A DNA stretch of 64,000 nt from Amorphophallus konjac (Eukaryota > Streptophyta > Magnoliopsida > Alismatales > Araceae): contig JAHNEJ010001085.1 of NCBI GenBank assembly GCA_022559845.1, positions 62,001-126,000 of the forward strand, written 5' to 3'. Numbering within the stretch: the stretch's first letter is position 1; every line of letters starts with the position of its first letter. The translations under genes and the position numbers were made by a program. Under the pieces are notes generated by a model. The model ran no database searches. It had not been told where the DNA came from and worked only from the letters and a program-made list of their open reading frames with translations. Below are positions 33,571 to 44,268 of the stretch, in pieces.

Positions 33571-34032
33571 GGGATCTTCTATTATTTGTTTTTAAGGCTT
33601 TTCTTTTCTTCGTTTATTGATTTTTATACAGTCTTATATAAACTTCTTATTTCCTTGGTTCTGTTCAACCTTTTTGCTCACAAGTCAGACGTCTGATATG
33701 TTATGTCGTTATTCAGTTCAGTTCTTCTCACGCTACCGGCAGTGGCTCGATTAGTCGGAAAGTTTTATCGTTGATCGTTCTGTTTGTTTGTTGCTTCCTT
33801 TTGCCTTTTTAACATGTTGTTATTTTCTGACAAAAATTCGGCAGCATCTCCCCTTGACCCGAGCGTAAGGGAGGTAAAGGGGACGCGCCCACATGGAGTG
33901 GCGGAACCCAATAACCGAAGGTGGGCGCCCGAGGGCAACAACACCTTTATAGAACCTCGGAAAACACGAAGGAAGAAACAATGGGCTGAAGGCCCCTTGG
34001 GTTAGACAAGGTGGACTGGGGCTCAAAAAAAA

Positions 34033-34165
34033 AGGTGTATCGCTGAGGGCCTGAAAGGTGTGCCGTTGAGGGCCAACAGGGGGGTGTACCGCTGAAGGCT
34101 GAAAAGGGTGTACCGGCCAAGGGCCAACGGGGTGTGCCACCGAGGGCCAAAAGGTGCGTCGCTGG
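34033..34165. repeat. Minisatellite block 3 (GTGTACCGCTGAAGG)
   Basis: Five to six copies, same unit as blocks 1 and 2, between unique stretches of the LTR. Confidence 0.8.
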
Positions 34166-34860
34166 GAGATAGAAGGGGAGCTAAGTGTGTGGGCTGGGAG
34201 GCTTGCAGATTACTCAGGAAAATGAGGGGAGTTCAAGGCCAAGGGTGGGCCACTGGTAGCTGGGTGTTCGGAGAGAGAACAAGGGTCTCCCTCTCTCCTC
34301 AAGCCGGTGGGCGTAATGGATGGCCATGGAGGGGAGTGAAGAGCCCATGAGGCCTAAACTCATAGGGGAGGAATCACATTGCTACGGAGACTCCAAAAAC
34401 ACCGGAAGAAAAGAGAGGATGAACAACACACCGTGCATTGTGAAGGCGGGAGTAAACCAACAGAAATAGCAGGAAAGACCCAAGAAGGGCGATTTTTCAT
34501 TCATGGGAAGCAAAGGGCCGAGGCCCTACATATACATTGACGGACACACCCGAGCCAAGGCTACGGGCAAGAAAGAAAACCCAAGAGCAAAAGAAAGGGA
34601 AGAGAAAAATAAAGAAAACCACGGAAGGGAAGGCATTGGGGGCTGAAGTGGGGACGACCGTCCACCCTCCTTGTCCCACGACTCCCCCCTAGTACACTCA
34701 ACTCTCTTCCTCTCTTACTCTCTCTTCTTCCCGGTGACCGTCGGAGGAGATTCACGTCGGAACGCCTCTTCCTCCTTTCTCTCTTCTCCTCTCTCCCTTT
34801 GCTCTATGTGTCTGTCTCTTCGTCTCCGTCCCCCCCCTCTCTGTGTCGAAAATGGGAGTC

Positions 34861-34867
34861 TTTTATA
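34861..34867 (-). promoter_or_regulatory. LTR TATA box of element 2
   Basis: The minus strand reads GGGAGTATAAAAGACTCCC, a TATA box held in a small GGGAGT/ACTCCC inverted repeat. Minisatellite block 4 lies about 200 bp upstream, so U3 is 35768 to about 34840. Confidence 0.75.
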
Positions 34868-35039
34868 CTCCCAACAGCGGGAGCTTTGAGCACGGCCGTC
34901 GAAGGCGGGAAGTAGCCCGTGATCATGGGGGCTTGACCTCCTCTGTCCTGGCTGTCAGTGGAGTAGCATGCGTGGCCCAACGATCGGCTGACACCTCGGA
35001 CGGCTTGCTGCGCGCCAAGGATACGTAGGGCATGGGCTT

Positions 35040-35510
35040 CACGTCGTCCCGCCGTTGAAAAGCCTTCATGCTGTGCCGCTGGCGGGCTGAACAAGCGTGC
35101 CGTGGGGAAGCCAAAAGGGCGTGCCGCTGGAGCATAAAACAGGCGTGCCGCTAAAGACTCAGCAGCGTGTGCCGCTGAGGGCCCAAAGGGGCGTGCCGCT
35201 GAATGGCTTGAAGGGCGTGCCGCTGGAGCCCTGGATGGGCATGCCGCTGAAGAACCCCCTGGGGGTGTACCGCTGAAAAACCCCTTTGGGGGTGTACCGC
35301 TGAAGCCCCGAACGGGCTGTGCCGCCGAAGCCCAAAGGGCTGTGCCGCTGAACACCCAAAGGGGTGTGCCGGTGAAGAACAAAGGGCGTACCGCTGGGGC
35401 CCCCTCCCTGGGTGTACCGCTGAGGCCACCCCCCAGGGGGTGTGCTGCTGAAGCCCTGGGCCGTGCCGCTGGGAACCTGAAGGGGGGTGCCGATGGAGGG
35501 CTCCTTGGGG
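35040..35510. repeat. Minisatellite block 4 upstream of the LTR promoter
   Basis: More than 20 copies of GTGTGCCGCTGAA / GCGTGCCGCTGGAG-type units with spacers of 5-15 bp, for example GGGGTGTACCGCTGAA near 35270 and 35290. It occupies U3. Confidence 0.95.
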
Positions 35511-35768
35511 GCTGGGCGTGCTTTTGAGCCCGTCCTGAGCCCGTTATGGACACGAGTCATGGCCTGTTTAGCTTTCTCCGGGGCTCACGGATTGTGGGGC
35601 TCTTTATGATTGGTTTCTCTTCAATGTCGTGACTCCGGAGACGGCTTCACAGCAGTATGCGTATTTGGGGAGCCCGGGCGATCAGTCTTTCCGGGGCTTC
35701 TTCACTCGGCGCCGTTGTTGACGTGAGGCCGGGCGTTATATTTGGGTGTGCAATTTTCGGTGTCCACA

Positions 35769-36160
35769 GAAGTCCCCACCTTAAACAACACAACTACGAG
35801 AGTAAGTAATATAAACAACAGCAACATTACTAGAATTATCAACAGGACAACAACAATACAAGACAAGTTCGACATTTGTGTCCTCTGCTGTAGCAGTGAT
35901 TGGTTCATTGCATGATAGGGTGACATAGGATTTGCAGGAGACGCAGGCATATGCCTTGTAATTACTTGGGACCCATCATCAATATGTGTATGCCCGTTGT
36001 TGTCACACCCATTTATAGCCTTGTGTGCATCCTCTACCGAGTGAAAACCCTTGTAATGAGCCCCAGGATATCCATTGACCTGGACAAAACATTCCGGCCA
36101 GCTGTAATAAATACCGGGTTCTCGTCCATCCCACACTACATAGCATTGGTATCTTCCCAT
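35769..36160 (-). pseudogene. Viroplasmin (RNase H1 hybrid-binding)-like domain plus membrane segment, cut by element 2
   Basis: The minus-strand exon begins after a good acceptor (TTACTTGCAG, exon from 36178); ATG at 36160. Residues 1-50 match the hybrid-binding/viroplasmin fold of RNase H1 (YVVWDGREPGIYYSWPEC, VNGYPGAHYKGFHSVEDAHKAI). After a Ser/Pro/Gln-rich linker comes a strongly hydrophobic stretch (about 28 residues, IVVVLLIILVMLLLFILL...) predicted to be a transmembrane helix. The frame then runs into the LTR of element 2 after FKVGTS, so the native C-terminus is lost. No RNase H catalytic domain follows in the window. Confidence 0.65.
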
Positions 36161-36496
36161 TTTTCGACCTTCAATTGCCTGCAAGTAAGAGTTTATGAAA
36201 CACAATAGGTGCGACTACGATATCATATGCGAAATTTGCGTGATAAGGACGGACTCCATAGGGTAAGCAAGTAGAAGGGGCATCAAGCAAGTTTAAAAGT
36301 ACAACACATGATAAGGTCCACTCCATAGGATAAGCAAGTAGAAGGGGCAGGAAGTAAGTTTAAAAGTACAACACATGATAAGTTCCACTCCATGGGATAA
36401 GCAAGTAGAAGGGACAGCAAGTAAGTTTAAAATTACAACGCATGATAAAGTGGGGCTGGGGAATAATAGCAAATAGTCCAAGTGCATGAATAACGT

Positions 36497-37697
36497 TTAC
36501 ATCATGTGAACTAGCACCCAGTCAATCCTGTCTTCTTCGTGCAGCTCCATAAATAATTTTCTATTTATTGGATCCTTGAATAAATCCATTGCTTTGAGGT
36601 AGATGTTCCGATCAAGGTTTGGATCTGCCTTCAGTATGTCGAAGCATGCTCGCATGGAAGGGGTGTCATCGGCCATGTGGAGGGAAGATGTACGCTCCCG
36701 TCGTAAGAGCCTCACCAAGTCACTCCTATCCTGCATAGCCCCAGCAAACTTGTTTAATGCCTCATCTCCAAGCTTCTTTTGACGACTCTTCTTACCAGAG
36801 CTAACTGTGTTATTGGCCGGTGTAGAAGTTCCTTCACCCTCCGCACCCCTACTCAAAGGAGGTGTGTTAAATGTAGGTCTTGAAGGTTGTGCGTATTGAG
36901 ACACATTCAAAGCGTCAGTCATATTATCAAGCCCACCAACATCAAATGCACCACCTAAAGCGGTCAAGAAATCATTTGCATGCACTTCCGTAGGTTGCGT
37001 GACTTGTCGGGGCCGTGAGGAGTCGACGTCCCACCCCCTTGCACAACTTTTTCCACAAAGATAGTCCATCTCACGTAGGAAGATAAATGGTTTACCTCTA
37101 ATTAACCTGAACTCCGGTCGACTCTAAAATAAAGTAGGATTTGGAGATGTCACTCAGTGAAAACAAATAGCCGAGGAATGTAGACTGGATAATTATTCGC
37201 ACAAGTCATAAAGTGCCTGAATTAATTCATCCCATGCCCCTTCATATCCGGGAACAGGCACATTGTTCACACTGTCCCACCCCCATCCAGATTTGTTCCG
37301 CAACTCATCAACAATACCATAAATCTTTCTAATTGTCTTCCAACGATTATTTAATTGGTGACGGTCGTAGTTTAGGTTACACGATCGATTAAATATCGGG
37401 ACTATCTCAGCCCAACAATGAGGCTTGAACATACCAGAATTACAATTATTCTTATCATATTGCTCGATCAATAATTGAAGGAGAACCCTATCTTGAGCCG
37501 TAGTCCAATTCTGCACACGGGCCTTAACTCTAGTGGAAGCAGATTCATTTGGAATTGACCCTAATATTAGTAAATAAATCATAAAAAGTACTTTAGTTTC
37601 ACACCAGGGTGGACAATTTACATGAATTACAAGAATAAGAAGTATGAAATAGCATTTGTGTAATGGGTTGCTGACGGAACTTACCAGAGGTAGCCAT
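36497..37697 (-). CDS. MYB/SANT-like DNA-binding protein of PIF/Harbinger type
   Basis: Inferred exons on the minus strand: 37697-37685 (MATSG; an upstream exon is possible), 37560-37217 and 37123-36497. Phases agree throughout, giving about 328 aa. Exon 2 is a Myb/SANT-like domain (VQNWTTAQDRVLLQLLIEQ, CWAEIVPIFNR, HQLNNRWKTIRKIYGIVDEL, GWGWDS), as in L10-interacting-MYB and PIF/Harbinger accessory proteins. Exon 3 reads SRPEFRLIRGKPF..., a Ser-rich linker with basic SSGKKSRQKKLGDE, and a helical C-terminus (YLKAMDLFKDPINRKLFMEL). The intron 2 donor would be GC (CAG|GCACTT). In Harbinger elements this protein assists the transposase in DNA binding and nuclear import. Confidence 0.65.
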
Positions 37698-39100
37698 CCG
37701 AGATGTCCTCTTCCTCTTTAAGCTGGTTAAGTACCTATCGAGACAAAAAAACATTCAAAATTATATATGAGAATGTGAACACAGTAATGAGTTTTAATTT
37801 ATATATTGTAAGCAACAGACGTACTTATATGACCCTCAAATAAACAGGCACATATCTTATAAAATCAGAAAATAGCTATAAACTGTCTGCCTATATGAAA
37901 AAGCAGCCAAGATAAGAAAAAAAGCAGATGTACATAAACAAAAAGGAAAAAATCATTGCCACTAAAATACAAAAGAAATGCAAGACACCAATCAAGCACA
38001 TTAGAAAATGTATTCTGTTAACCTGGGTCTACTCGGATTTATATCAGAAAGATTTGGTAACAACAGAAACAGTCACCAACCTAATGTGACCCTCAACATT
38101 TTTGTAAGCAAACTACAACCCAAGTAAGCAACAAACTACAAACTACAACATTAACTGTAAGTAGTAAACAAGTACAGGGCTGACCTTACTTAGTATGAAA
38201 AATCCTAATCGTCAACAGTAGTCGATTGGCCGATAGATACAAAGGCTCAATAGGTTTAAAAACAAACGCACATGCCAATATCCAAGGGTATCACATGAAC
38301 TAATGCAAACTAATGATAAGCACAAAACTAAGAAACAATGAAGGAACATAAGTACAAAAATAAAGATGTCAAAACAATGTACAATACATGCGACATCAGT
38401 GAAGACATTTTCTCTGAAAAATCTGGATCTACTATCATGAGTTTAATCTTCCACAATACACTTAACTTGGAGTTATCCTTCTCAATGGAGCATGATCTGA
38501 ACCATGTTGGGCATATCCAAACAACCTTATATCTACACTCTCTAATCTTGTCATTGTGTTACCAGAATGTACTATATCATAGTGATTATAAGATATCAAA
38601 CATCTGTGAAGTAAGCCTTTTCCCAGCACAGGGGCAAACGTATGAAATTGGCATGAATAAGGTAATCTAAAGCTGCACTTAAGAAGCACGCTGATATTTT
38701 TAAGGTCCTAGATTGGTAAAGCTGTTCGAATAGAATGTTGTATAAAGAATAAACAAGAATGGCCATGGATCTGGGAGTTTCAATTATAAAGCAGTGAATG
38801 TATTACAAGTCAGAGTGTATAGCCTTCAACACAAATGCCCCATTCAAGCTAAATTGATATTTGCCTAATGCCGTTCCATGGAAAATACTATCGGTACTCC
38901 TCACCCAAAACCATAAAGCACTATTATCAATGCATGGATAAGCCATGCTGGAGTTGACCTCTGGGAAAAGACGCATAAATTCATATAAAGGAAGAGAAGG
39001 TGGTAGGAGCGGAATCTGAGGACACAAAAAACCACATGGTAGTTCCACAACCAACTTGAGTAAATCAATCAAAAAAGGAGTAACCAGGAGTTGAAGGCCA
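37698..39100. other. Non-coding interior of Harbinger-like element
   Basis: About 1.4 kb of AT-rich sequence upstream of the MYB/SANT gene. Short ORFs only, none recognised. Confidence 0.4.
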
Positions 39101-39126
39101 TTATCCACAATGATTTGAGGGATCAT

Positions 39127-39445
39127 ACCGAGGTTCTAGTTGCGGGTTATTGAAAATCTGTTGCATAGGTGAACCAGCGCAAGGTAGTATCCGAACCAGA
39201 TCATGGTAAAATGGAACCATCTTCAATAGGAGAGGGAAAGCACAGCAAGAAGAAAGGCATATGATATTACATGGCAGATTACGATTACCGGAGATCATAC
39301 CGAGGTCTTACTTGCAGCTTTTCAAAATCAGATGCACAGGTGAATCAGCGCAGGGGAGTATGCGTACCAGAGCGTGGTACAATGGAACATCATATGCAGA
39401 GGTGAATCACAGCAAGAAGAATGGAATATGAAACTACAGCCCATG
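39127..39445 (+). repeat. Diverged 172-bp tandem duplication
   Basis: Two copies beginning ATACCGAGGT (about 39125 and 39297) share GGTGAA(C/T)CAGCGCA, the GTAC/ATGGT..AATGGAAC block and CACAGCAAGAAGAA. No coding role recognised. Confidence 0.75.
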
Positions 39446-40229
39446 TCCTCCAGAAATAGTGAACGGGTTGTAAAAAGCACAACACAACAAGAAGAGACAA
39501 AGCAGTGCAGAATGAGTAAAAAAGATTCGCAGAAGAAGGAACCAGTGGCGGCAAGGGGCCGAGGAAGAGGCAGAAGAGACACAGTCCTTTGACGCCGGAG
39601 AAGCCACCGCGTCTGGCAAGGATGATGCGGATGGCATTGCGAAGAAGCCGAGGAGTTAAAATAGGGCAGCACCGAAGAACACTGTAGGCTCACAAGCGTC
39701 GGTCATACAGGGGTCGATTCAAACCCTCTCCGTAAAAGGTGGGTACGGGGAGCAGAAAAAGTGGAAGGACGCCTACCCCAGCCACACGATCCGGGCGATT
39801 TCAGAAGATTGCAGAGGTGATTGGACGCAAGATTGCAGAGGGTTTTCGAACCGAGGCAGTGCCCGAGTAGTAATGGCGGTCGTTGACCGGCTCAATCGTG
39901 GAAGCAGCAGAGCGTGGGGGCGGAGCCTGCAATAGACGAGTAGCATGGCGGGGAGGGCAACACGGCCAGATCGGGGCAGCGAAGGCCAAGGCGTCGAGGA
40001 GGGAAGAGGTAGCCGACGGCGGAGCAGGCGTTGCAGGCCGGATGATGGTCGTATGTGTCGCAGGCGGTGGAGGGCGACATGGGAGACGCAGAGGTAGGGT
40101 TCGGAGGAGGAGGAGGACGAAGCAATTGAGTTACCTTTTGCAGCACACGGGTTAAGCGTATTCGACCGGCTCGGTAGAATAGGTTAACCAGAGTTAACGC
40201 GGAGACCGAGAAGGTTAGGGAGAATACCT

Positions 40230-40302
40230 AAAATGCTCTACCAAATTGAATAGGAGAGAATACGGTGGGGTAACCCTCCGTATTCTCCTATCAAAGAGGC
40301 CC
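40230..40302. repeat. Right terminal region of Harbinger-like element with subterminal palindrome
   Basis: GGAGAGAATACGG at 40251-40263 is inverted as CCGTATTCTCC at 40278-40288, forming a hairpin next to the terminus ...CAAAGAGGCCC. Confidence 0.6.
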
Positions 40303-40346
40303 TAAAAGGTTTGGTGCTCCGTTCCCGCCGGGATCTAATCTGATTG

Positions 40347-40640
40347 ATGGCTCCGGGGATGGCCGTGGCGTCTCGCAGCCGCCTCCAGCCGCTGGAGAAG
40401 GTGGTGGTGGTGGTGGTGCCGCCGCAGGGTGAGGAGGAGGAGGTGAGGAGGAGGAACAGGGAGCTGGAGGAGGAGCTACGGCGGAGCCGAGAGAGGGAGG
40501 AGGCGGCGCGGAGGGAGCTAGAGCGGACGCGGGAGCGGCTGCGGGTGGCGGAGGAGGCGGAGGAGCGGCTGTGCGCGCAGCTGGGGGACCTGGAGGCGGA
40601 GGCCGTGGGGAAGGCCCGCTCCTACCTGCTCTGGATCTAG
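40347..40640 (+). pseudogene. LSU (RESPONSE TO LOW SULFUR)-like gene, copy 1, truncated by stop
   Basis: 97 codons from ATG 40347 to TAG 40638-40640. The protein is an Arg/Glu-rich coiled coil with the LSU signature LRVAEEAEERLCAQLGDLEAEA followed by ARSYLL. LSU proteins are small plant coiled-coil proteins induced by sulfur starvation that interact with many partners. The TAG stands where copy 2 has CAG, removing SLMDQLSRAQ and the tail. A Harbinger-like end lies 42 bp upstream of the ATG, so the native promoter is separated. Probably non-functional. GC-rich with high GC at third positions. Confidence 0.75.
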
Positions 40641-41350
40641 TCCCTCATGGACCAGCTCTCCCGTGCCCAGCCGCTCCACCACCAGGCCGCCGCTGCCCCC
40701 CCTCCGCGGCCGCTCGTAGGAGGAAATTAATGGATTCATAAATAAGTATGTAGTTATGAAATATTAAGCAAAGATTACGTACGAATGGGAGTTGTTATGA
40801 GCGCCATGAACTCGGAGGAGGAAGATACGGACGAAAGGATGCATCTTTTTCTTCTCCTCCTTGTCAACCCCCCCCCCTTTTTTTTAAATTCTCATGTACA
40901 AACTGTTGGAGACTTTTTACTTGTTCTCCTTCTCTTCCTCTCTTTTTTTGATTGTAGCAAAACCCGGGTGATGGTGAGTTGAGAAGAAATCGAGTGTTTA
41001 TATTGTGTGTGTGTTTTCTGATGCTTGGAACTTGGAAGAGTGGTGATGGGAACTCTCGGAAAGATGTCATATTTTTCCTGACGTTGTTCTTGTCTTGATG
41101 CTTGGGCAGTGATGATTGCAGCTTGATGTTTTCCCAAAAGATGTATTATTATTCTTCACGATGATGGTCTTCAAGGGTCACTTTGATAAAGGGATAAGTC
41201 TGACGAGAGTGAATTACTCGTCACTCCGTATGAGATGATTTATTATCATTTGTTTTTTTAACTGAGATCAAAGTAGAGATAAATTTAAAAATTTTAAATT
41301 TAATCAAAAAATTAGATAAATCACTTGGAGCGGGTTAGGGGTGACCCACT
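40641..41350. other. 3' flank of LSU copy 1
   Basis: Non-coding. The stretch about 40880-41110 (TTCTCATGTACAAACTGTTGG ... TGATGCTTGGAAC) is similar to about 54010-54210 downstream of LSU copy 3, and weakly to 47500-47660 after copy 2. It therefore belongs to the duplicated LSU unit. Confidence 0.6.
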
Positions 41351-41919
41351 TAGGGATGTCAATAGATCGGGTTCGACTCGGGTAGACCAATAACATACCC
41401 TATCCGTGAAAATTTTACTAATACCATACCCGGATAGTACCCTATTATTTTTGCGAGTATGGATACAGGTATATCCGTCACGGGTATGGATATATCCGTG
41501 GATATCCGTATCCGTCCATAAAGCATGAGTCCACATTCACATCCAAAGAAATGTGAGATTTATGAGAATTAGAAAAAAAGAAATCCGGTCAATTCTTTCC
41601 TTTCTAAAGTAATTTTTATATTTTATAAAAACGTCCTTATAATTTTAGTAAGAAGTCTAAACTCACAAACTTAACAAGATGGGTAACGGATTGGGTTCAT
41701 GTCAAAATCATAGGCCTAACATGCACAATAAGTTATTAAGAGCGGGTTCGGATCGGGTACGGGTTTGGGTGCACTAAATCTATACCCTATCCGAATATGA
41801 AACGAGTATTTTAAATGTATCCGAACCCGAATCTATATCCGTTTATTCGGGTATTATCCGACCCATCACGAATCGGGTAATGCGGATAATCGAGTTTACG
41901 GGTATTTTTGACATCCCTA
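41351..41919. mobile_element. hAT-type MITE (569 bp)
   Basis: Terminal inverted repeats TAGGGATGTCAA / TTGACATCCCTA, with an interior rich in CGGGT/ACCCG words. Flanks GACCCACT (41343-41350) and GATCCACC (41920-41927) match at 6 of 8 bases, consistent with an aged 8-bp target-site duplication. No coding capacity. Confidence 0.85.
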
Positions 41920-44268
41920 GATCCACCCGTGCAACGTACCCGCCCCTTAACTCACTCCTTTATCAAAGTAATCATTTGACGATGTTCGGCGGTGACGATG
42001 GAAACTTGGTATGTTCCCCAAAGTCTCGTTTGTTGCAAGTGCGGTGGGTCTAGATAGACACTTCGGAATGCTTGAGACAAATTATTATGTAAATAAATAA
42101 GTGGAGTTTAGTTTCAAATGCATCATGTATCTGCATAAGATTGAATTGGGAACAGGTTCGAAATAAAATTGTGAGCTTTGTTCACATCTAAATTTATGAA
42201 AATTTCATGAGTTTTTTTCCCCTTAACATAGGAGATAAACAGATCGATCCAAACCCTGAATTGAAGTGTACACAATCAGATACTAATGTTAGGCAAGTTC
42301 CCTACCCCCTAAAGAACATGCTGTAAATGACCCAACTTATCTCATCATTCTCGAGTTTATCCCTTGCGGTTACCTTAATGATAAGTTCCGTCTCTAGTGG
42401 TGTGCAGTTATATATCCTATGAGGACTATGCGGTTATCTCAATGATAAGTCCTGTCTCTAGTGGTGTGCAGTTATCTATCGATTCTATCCTACGAGGACT
42501 CTTCTATGATCGGTTGAGGACTTCTCCCATAAAACATAGAGGTTGGTCTCCATGTCTCCTTAAATAAAGAAAAGAAACACATGCTTGTGGATGTCATCTC
42601 TGGTGCGCGTCTAGAGAGATTCGAAGATCTTTCCTCACGTCATTCATCGTCTTCTGTTGCTGTCAGGTGGAGTGATTGGAGGACGAGTCTTCTCGTGGAT
42701 AGTGTGTTGGTTTCGCCGATTCTTCCTGCCATAGCAGGAGGTACCTATGTTTATTTGGGAACCCACGCCGTTTCAACAATATAGGCTTTTAGATTTGAGA
42801 TTTATTTTATGGCTTTCAATGTATAAACTATTATTCAAATAATAATTATATACTTATCACTTTTATATGTAGTTATGTACATATGTCGCTAAAAATGTTT
42901 ACGTTAACAATGTGGCAATACACATTCGGCTGATTTTCATCTCTAAAAAATAGTGATAATTAATAAGGGTTTTTGATAGTGCATGTCTCGATTTTATTTT
43001 CTCCCCCACGTCAAAACTCACTTTACCTCCCGCCCTCCATTTTTTATTTACTCTTACTTGGCCTCCTTAATTTGTCATACCATCTGGTTACACCTTTTCC
43101 AAAAATACATAGTAACACTTTAATATTAGTGTCCATAGGTGGTGAAATGTTGTATATTGTGAATATAATTTATAAAATATATCAATATTATTTTAACATT
43201 TTAATATTTTAACACTTTAATATTTTGACGTTAAATGCTTATAATATTTCAATACTTAATGTCTTTGTAAAAAAAAATAGAATCAGATAATAATTAACGT
43301 TACGATCGAGGAGAGATGAGGATGAGGAAAAAAATGGGTCTAGAATAAAGTGAATTTGAAGAGGGTGAGAAAATAAATCTAGGACATGTTTAGGGGATTT
43401 TAATTAATTATTCTTAAAAATATAAGAATATTATTTTATGTTTTATATATATGTTAATTGCATTTTTATGACATCGTGTAGTTTATGGATAAATTAATAG
43501 ATGTTGTTATTTTTTAACTTTAATATGATAAGATGGCTCCGGTCCGGAGAGCGTTGGGAGTGGGTGGGATGTTCAGATGGGCGGCCGCATCGGTTCACAT
43601 CAAACCGGTCGTATGTCGTATCATCAATCGGGGCCGTTGAGAATATACTGACGGGGATTGATGAAATTTGTTGTGAAAGACGAGACCGATGATGGTACGT
43701 TTGGGATCCGTTCTGTGAAAATCGATTTTGGGACCTGAGAACTGGGATGAACCGGGGGGGATTTGAGTTCTTGATAACAGCAGGATATAATTAGAAAAAA
43801 TAAAAATCTAAACATTCCGGGAAGACTTTATTTTCTCCTTTGGTCGACAGTCCATATTTTTTATACTGAAGTTATCAATGTTATTGTTATTACTATGGAA
43901 TAGAATTTTCTATGCATATCTGTCTTCACTGATATCTACATCGTTAAAGAAGTGGTGACCACCTCCTTAAATATTCTATGCCCTTCGACAAACTCTCCAA
44001 TTTGTCCCTGTGTACAGGGGTCTCTCTCACCATTTCTTCGATGATGTAGATGTGAGTTAAAACACATGCGTGCATTGTAGATCACATCCCCACCGGTCCA
44101 TCTAGTATCTGTGGGAACTTGGGGTGGGCGATCGATAGTGTGAACCCCACAATTACATTTCAACTGACTATTGAAGAATTACGTACCAAGTAATTTTTTA
44201 ATATATGAAAAATGTGGAGACAAGAAAATGATCTTTCGAACTAAGTATCACACTTTTAATACTTATTT
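41920..44268. other. AT-rich non-coding stretch with short tandem duplication
   Basis: No gene recognised. 42365-42428 and 42429-42500 are a 64-bp tandem duplication (TGCGGTTA...TCTCTAGTGGTGTGCAGTTAT). About 43530-43760 resembles sequence at 48090-48240 and 54640-54850, part of the LSU-unit downstream flank. Confidence 0.5.

Larger units (their letters stand above)
22621..35768 (-). mobile_element. Element 2: Tat-type retrotransposon, interrupted by element 1
   Basis: Read on the minus strand: a 4.56-kb 5' LTR (35768-31210), primer-binding site, an extra ORF, gag, protease, a duplicated nucleocapsid-like segment, RT, RNase H and archaeal RNase H. The pol frame is cut after ...DWRDPLMQWFKYQ at 22621, where the LTR of element 1 begins. 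Integrase, any antisense genes and the 3' LTR should lie beyond the left edge, on the other side of element 1. Confidence 0.85.
31210..35768 (-). repeat. 5' LTR of element 2 (4,559 bp)
   Basis: On the minus strand it starts TGTGGACACC (35768) and ends GCGTCCACA (31210), with perfect 7-bp inverted termini TGTGGAC/GTCCACA. The inner end abuts the primer-binding site; the outer end interrupts a coding frame (FKVGTS). It contains two minisatellite families and a TATA box at 34861-34867. An LTR this long is at the upper end for plant gypsy elements. Confidence 0.85.
35769..40302 (-). mobile_element. PIF/Harbinger-like element, right part
   Basis: Read inward from the right end, the sequence is GGGCCTCTTTGATAGGAG..., a typical PIF/Harbinger terminus, directly followed outside by TAA (40303-40305), the usual 3-bp target. 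The MYB/SANT gene and the viroplasmin-like ORF lie inside. LSU copy 3 has an unoccupied TAA at the matching 5'-UTR site (about 50190). The left end and the DDE transposase gene were not found and should lie beyond the nested retrotransposons. About 39100-39450 is a diverged 172-bp tandem duplication within it. Confidence 0.6.

Noticed and set aside
34804..35560. Minus-strand ORFs with repeated GTP/AARP peptides
   Set aside because: Translation of minisatellite block 4 in the LTR; repeats at DNA level, multiple frames equally open.
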